This document shows positions 7,284 through 10,384 of a DNA stretch of 10,384 nucleotides, piece after piece. The notes below the pieces were generated by a model, which was not told where the DNA came from, did not search any database, and worked only from the letters and a program-made list of their open reading frames with translations. This stretch comes from Bacteroidota bacterium. GTDB taxonomy: Bacteria; Bacteroidota; Bacteroidia; Flavobacteriales; Flavobacteriaceae. Position 1 is the stretch's first letter, and each line of letters begins with the position of its first letter. Location of the stretch: the NCBI GenBank assembly GCA_024278565.1, contig JAJRSY010000276.1, positions 1 through 10,384 of the forward strand. Direction: 5' to 3'. The position numbers were made by a program, and so were the translations under genes.

Positions 7284-8813
7284 ATGAAAAAAAATACATA
7301 CGGGGGCTTGTTCTTCGTTTTATTGTGCCTCGCTTCCTGTACCAATGAAGACTTGGCCCCTGAACCTCAAACCGCAACCGAACCTTCCGCCGTGCAACAA
7401 GATCCTTTAGCACGGGAAGAGATCAATGAGTTGATCGAACAACATTTATCAAACCAGGGTGATTTTGATTGGGGCAAGGTTTCCGATCATGTTTTGTGGA
7501 GCGCCCTGCAATATGGTGATCAGGTGTTGACCATTGGTTACGGTAGCGATAAAAGTGATTTGACCAATAAGAAATCGCAAGAACAACTTGCCTCGAAATC
7601 GAAGATCTTGGAATTGGTAAGGTCTGTGGAAGACAGTGAAAATGCCAAAACACAAAAGAAAGGGGAAGATTTATTGATTTATGAGGATGAATATCTTACC
7701 GTGATAGATGTCAAGGTGGCTAAGTTGGAAACAATATCGAAATTACGGAATGATGAAGGCATACGTTATATGGAGCCAAGCGGCTATACATTTTTTCAGC
7801 AAAATGCACAGGCGGGCAAGTCTTCATCGGGTTCGGGATGTGAGTTTAGAAGAGAACTATTGAACAGTGCCGATTACAGCACCATTTCACCCAATGCCAA
7901 AATGCCATGGAATTTTCCCTTGCACAATATCAATACTGCATGGGCTTATAGTACGGGCAGGGGCATAACGATAGGAATTGTGGATACCGGTCTTTCACCC
8001 GACCAACCGCTCTTGAACGCAAATTTCAACAATGGCCATTCATCTGGCCGTAGTATGGAAAAACACGGGGTATATGTAGATTCATATTGGCCATGGTCAA
8101 AAAAAACAGATGGGCCGAACGATAAGTGCGGCCATGGTACCAGTATGGCTTCGGCGGCAACGGCACCAAGAAATAACATGAACCGGCCTGTAGGGGTTGC
8201 ATACAATGCCAATTTAGTGAGTTATAGGGCATCCGAAAATGTGCTGTTAAATGGCTACCACGAGCAAAGGGGAGTGGCCAGAGCCATTACCGAACTGGGT
8301 CGTAGAAATGATGTTCAGATCATTTCAATGTCAATGGGGTATATCTTTTCTATAGGTAGGATCAAAGATGCCATACGTTATGCCCACAGCAGAGGTAAAA
8401 TAATTTTCGTAGCGGGAGGCACCTCTACCTCCTTCACCAATTTTGTCGGTGTTACCTTTCCAGGTTCCATGAACGAGACCATAGCGGTAACCGGGGTGGA
8501 AGAAGGAGCTGGTTATGACGAATGCGACAGCTGTCATTATGGGAGCAAAATAGATTGTACCATTGTCATGGAACGCACAAACAACAACCACATACCCGTA
8601 TTGGGCTATTATAACGGTAGCGATGGTTATGTGGGGGGGTCTTCAGTGGCCACGGCGACCGCTGCCGGTATTGCCGCTCTGGTCTGGTCGAAAAACCCAA
8701 GTTGGAACAGAGATCAAGTGTTACACAAGCTTATGGTTACGGCCGATCTATACCCAAATAAAAGTGCGGACTTTGGTTGGGGTAATTTAGATGCTTTGGC
8801 CGCTGTGCGCTAA
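7284..8813 (+). CDS. S8 family (subtilisin-type) lipoprotein serine peptidase
   Basis: This 509-residue protein has a lipoprotein signal peptide with the lipobox LASC (Cys19 lipidated), so it is probably membrane-anchored and facing the periplasm or the surface. Residues about 133-171 (YEDEYLTVIDVKV...IRYMEPSGYTF) resemble an I9-type propeptide. The catalytic domain starts near residue 205. Asp234 is in GIVDTGLS, His284 in KCGHGTSMAS and Ser454 in GGSSVATATAAG, giving a complete Asp-His-Ser triad. At the usual oxyanion-hole asparagine site (AAGN in subtilisins) the protein reads VAGGTSTS, with Gly379 in place of Asn. Five cysteines lie outside the lipobox region (186, 282, 414, 417, 425), including a CDSC pair, suggesting disulfides or a metal site. 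The gene stands alone, after a repeat-rich gap and converging on the next gene. Substrates are unknown. Confidence 0.92.
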   Translation: MKKNTYGGLFFVLLCLASCTNEDLAPEPQTATEPSAVQQDPLAREEINELIEQHLSNQGDFDWGKVSDHVLWSALQYGDQVLTIGYGSDKSDLTNKKSQEQLASKSKILELVRSVEDSENAKTQKKGEDLLIYEDEYLTVIDVKVAKLETISKLRNDEGIRYMEPSGYTFFQQNAQAGKSSSGSGCEFRRELLNSADYSTISPNAKMPWNFPLHNINTAWAYSTGRGITIGIVDTGLSPDQPLLNANFNNGHSSGRSMEKHGVYVDSYWPWSKKTDGPNDKCGHGTSMASAATAPRNNMNRPVGVAYNANLVSYRASENVLLNGYHEQRGVARAITELGRRNDVQIISMSMGYIFSIGRIKDAIRYAHSRGKIIFVAGGTSTSFTNFVGVTFPGSMNETIAVTGVEEGAGYDECDSCHYGSKIDCTIVMERTNNNHIPVLGYYNGSDGYVGGSSVATATAAGIAALVWSKNPSWNRDQVLHKLMVTADLYPNKSADFGWGNLDALAAVR

Positions 8814-8826
8814 ATATGTTCATAGT

Positions 8827-8861
8827 AAAAACCCTGCAGCGGATAAATCCACTACAGGGTT
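8827..8861 (-). terminator. Intrinsic terminator for the minus-strand Arg-rich protein gene
   Basis: AACCCTG (8830-8836) pairs with CAGGGTT (8855-8861), and pairing continues inwards to 8844/8847. Read as minus-strand RNA, the two imperfect positions become G-U wobbles, giving a continuous stem of about 15 bp with a minimal loop and then five U (8831-8827). Read as plus-strand RNA, both positions are C-A mismatches and no U-run follows. It therefore terminates the 8885-10108 gene and probably not the peptidase gene that converges on it. Confidence 0.65.
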
Positions 8862-8884
8862 GACAACCAACCTAAAAACTATCT

Positions 8885-10108
8885 TTATTGCCTTCCCACA
8901 CTTCTTGAGGTTGTGGCTCTACCGTTACTTCTCGAACTTCTTGAAGCAACACTTCTTGAGCTTCTAACAGGAGCTTTGCGAACAGACCTCGAAGATGAAC
9001 TTCTTGTTGTTACGCTCCTACTTCTACTAGGTGCTTTTTGTACCGATTTTTGACTTCGGCTTCTTTGTGATACCCCAGTATTTCTCGTTACCCTTTGGGC
9101 AGGTCTGGCAATCGTTCTTTGTGTTCTGTTTTTTGTTGCGCTACGTACCGTTCTTGAATTGCTTCCACTGACAGGCTTGCGATAGGTAGTGGCACTTCTT
9201 TTGACCGTGGTATTTCTTGTTGTTCGTGCCACCTTTCTTTTGGTAACCGTTCTACCGTTGGTGGTGCCCTTGCGTATATTACTGTTTCTAACAGTTTTTG
9301 TTCGAGTTGTACTTCGCCCCCTGTTGTTTGTACGGGCGGTATTGTTCGCAATCGCTGTTCTGTTGGTACGGCCAGCGGTATTTCTTCGTGCAGCGGTACG
9401 GTTGCTTCGTGTCGAATTGTTTCTCGCAACCCTTCTGTCATTTCTATATACACTGGATCGCTCCCTACGTACCCTGTTGTACCTATGTGTCTCTCCTATT
9501 GTCGCATAGGTTCTTCTGGTATTATAACGGTACGGGTTGAAATAGGTATACCGGATCGGGGTGTAAAATCTTCTGTAAGGCCTGCCGAATACAAGGCTAA
9601 ATCCGATCGATGGTCTGGCAAAAAATCCGTGAAAGGGACTATATACATAATGTCTGTTGTATATATTTATGAACCCGGTATGGTAATCATAAAACCCTCT
9701 ACGGTTATAGTATACAAACATATTACCAACAGCTGAAACCTTGTTGTTGAAATAGTTGATGTTCACATCGCCTATTTGAGTTGCACGACCAAAATGGTCA
9801 TAGTAAACCGGTACGTTCTCTACTTGGATCACCGCACCATAATCATCATATTGGGCAAATGGGCTATAATCGAAACCAGAATTAAAAGTGATGTTTCTTC
9901 TACGGTTTCCTATACGGTTGTCAATATAAAAATCGAATTCACCATCAGGATATACTGAAAACGTAATGCCGTTTTCAACAAAGATGAAAGATCTGTTGTT
10001 GTTGTATCGATAAGCATTGCGTTCTGCAACCTTATCATCTATCGAATTGGCCAAGATACCGGTAGTACCTAAAATTAAGACCGAAAAAAGAAGTATAAAC
10101 TTTCTCAT
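8885..10108 (-). CDS. Secreted protein with Tyr-rich N-terminal domain and Arg/Ser/Thr/Asn-rich tail
   Basis: This 407-residue protein of unrecognised function begins with a signal peptide (MRKFILLFSVLILGTTGILA, cleavage near residue 20-22), which decides the start at 10108; an upstream in-frame ATG at 10156 would place 16 odd residues in front. Residues about 30-200 form a Tyr/Phe/Asn-rich domain with beta-like repeats (SVYPDGEFDFYID, VPVYYDHFGRATQIGD, MFVYYNRRGFYDY, HYVYSPFHGFFARP). From residue 211 to the end the sequence is low-complexity: 47 Arg and 10 Lys in 197 residues, and no Asp or Glu after residue 224. It is Asn/Thr-rich up to about 310 and Ser-rich at the end (SRSVRKAPVRSSRSVASRSS). 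Export plus extreme basicity suggests binding to a polyanion such as extracellular DNA, LPS or acidic polysaccharide, but this is inference. It is followed by its own terminator. Confidence 0.8.
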   Translation of the reverse strand: MRKFILLFSVLILGTTGILANSIDDKVAERNAYRYNNNRSFIFVENGITFSVYPDGEFDFYIDNRIGNRRRNITFNSGFDYSPFAQYDDYGAVIQVENVPVYYDHFGRATQIGDVNINYFNNKVSAVGNMFVYYNRRGFYDYHTGFINIYNRHYVYSPFHGFFARPSIGFSLVFGRPYRRFYTPIRYTYFNPYRYNTRRTYATIGETHRYNRVRRERSSVYRNDRRVARNNSTRSNRTAARRNTAGRTNRTAIANNTARTNNRGRSTTRTKTVRNSNIRKGTTNGRTVTKRKVARTTRNTTVKRSATTYRKPVSGSNSRTVRSATKNRTQRTIARPAQRVTRNTGVSQRSRSQKSVQKAPSRSRSVTTRSSSSRSVRKAPVRSSRSVASRSSRSNGRATTSRSVGRQ

Positions 10109-10124
10109 GATATAAGGTTTTGAG

Positions 10125-10144
10125 CCTGCCAGCCGGCAGACGGG
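10125..10144 (-). repeat. GC-rich palindromic intergenic repeat, copy 2
   Basis: The minus-strand reading CCCGTCTGCCGGCTGGCAGG matches the copy at 1564-1580 apart from one base and a 3-base insertion. It forms a CTGCC/GGCAG stem with a 4-base loop. It starts only 17 bases upstream of the ATG at 10108, so it would lie in the 5' leader of that gene. Confidence 0.6.
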
Positions 10145-10156
10145 TTTTGAATGCAA

Positions 10157-10185
10157 CTATTTACATTCGTTTAGTATATACCAAA
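10157..10185 (-). promoter_or_regulatory. Weak candidate promoter for the Arg-rich protein gene
   Basis: On the minus strand TTTG (10185-10182) and TAAATAG (10163-10157) are separated by 18 bases, close to the Bacteroidota -33/-7 spacing, but the -7 part fits TAnnTTTG poorly. Transcription from here would include the GC-rich hairpin at 10125-10144 in the leader. Confidence 0.25.
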
Positions 10186-10262
10186 CAACGTGCCACAATT
10201 CGATAATTCGAGCCAATTAGTTGATTATCAATAAATTAATCCTATTTATTGGTCTCAGGTTG

Positions 10263-10333
10263 GGGTTTAAAACCCTGCAATTTTATTGCAGAACTTTAGT
10301 GATGCGAAAAAATCTGAATTTCGAGATTTTTTC
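10263..10333. other. Cluster of three hairpins in the right-hand intergenic region
   Basis: Three inverted repeats lie in a row: GGGTTT/AAACCC (10263-10275), CTGCAAT-TTT-ATTGCAG (10275-10291) and GAAAAAATCT with AGATTTTTTC (10306-10315 and 10324-10333, 8-base loop). The first two share a base. The second is followed on the minus strand by GGGTTTT, a weak terminator-like context for a minus-strand transcript entering from the right. No gene in 10186-10384 can be supported, and a short ATG near 10372 cannot be judged because the window ends. Confidence 0.4.
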
Positions 10334-10384
10334 AATTCGTAATCTATTTCAAATCATGGAAAAGTTTTAATATGAAGGACTTTC

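Noticed and set aside
9189..9509. Plus-strand hydrophobic open frame of about 106 residues opposite the Arg-rich tail
   Set aside because: Its Leu/Val/Arg-rich sequence mirrors the Arg/Thr/Asn codons of the minus strand. It has no promoter, and the minus-strand protein has a signal peptide and a terminator.
10372..10384. Start of a plus-strand gene (ATGAAGGACTTT)
   Set aside because: Only four codons are visible and there is no convincing promoter, so it cannot be separated from a chance ATG.

Overview
This window looks like a chromosomal segment of a Bacteroidota member, most likely a marine-type Flavobacteriaceae. The reasons are its AT-rich gaps, the near absence of Shine-Dalgarno sequences, a TAnnTTTG-type promoter element, DUF4834 next to a YfhO-family protein, a lipoprotein S8 peptidase of a flavobacterial type, and GC-rich palindromic repeats scattered in the gaps. 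The genus cannot be fixed from sequence reading alone.

Layout. On the minus strand, 23-1132 encodes an outer-membrane beta-barrel-like protein (MetA-pathway-type 'transporter' family) with a lysine-rich C-terminal tail. It is divergent from a small DUF4834 membrane protein (1236-1499, +). A 342-base gap packed with repeats follows. Then comes a tightly coupled three-gene run on the plus strand: a YfhO-family polytopic membrane protein (1842-4283), a GT4-like glycosyltransferase (4283-5554) and a polysaccharide flippase of the Wzx/MOP type (5554-7014). Each junction overlaps by one base (TGATG, then TAATG). The run looks like a cell-envelope or exopolysaccharide assembly module: a cytoplasmic sugar transferase, a lipid-linked glycan flippase and a GT-C-like membrane protein. 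The glycosyltransferase is interrupted by one in-frame TAA at 5213-5215, and the rest of the frame is intact, so it is a very recent nonsense allele, a restart or readthrough case, or a sequencing error.

The flippase stop codon lies inside a 122-base MITE-like element (7012-7133). Its terminal inverted repeats are perfect, it has nested GC-rich hairpins, and it has an apparent TA target duplication. Removing it in silico gives a flippase one residue longer, ending in TGA.

The right part holds an S8 (subtilisin-type) lipoprotein peptidase (7284-8813, +). It converges on a minus-strand secreted protein (8885-10108) whose C-terminal half is Arg/Ser/Thr/Asn-rich and has no acidic residue over about 183 positions. 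A hairpin at 8827-8861 between them has the properties of a terminator only for the minus-strand transcript. The last 230 bases (10155-10384) contain a weak minus-strand promoter candidate and several hairpins, but no gene that can be supported.

No tRNA, rRNA, CRISPR array or complete insertion sequence was seen.
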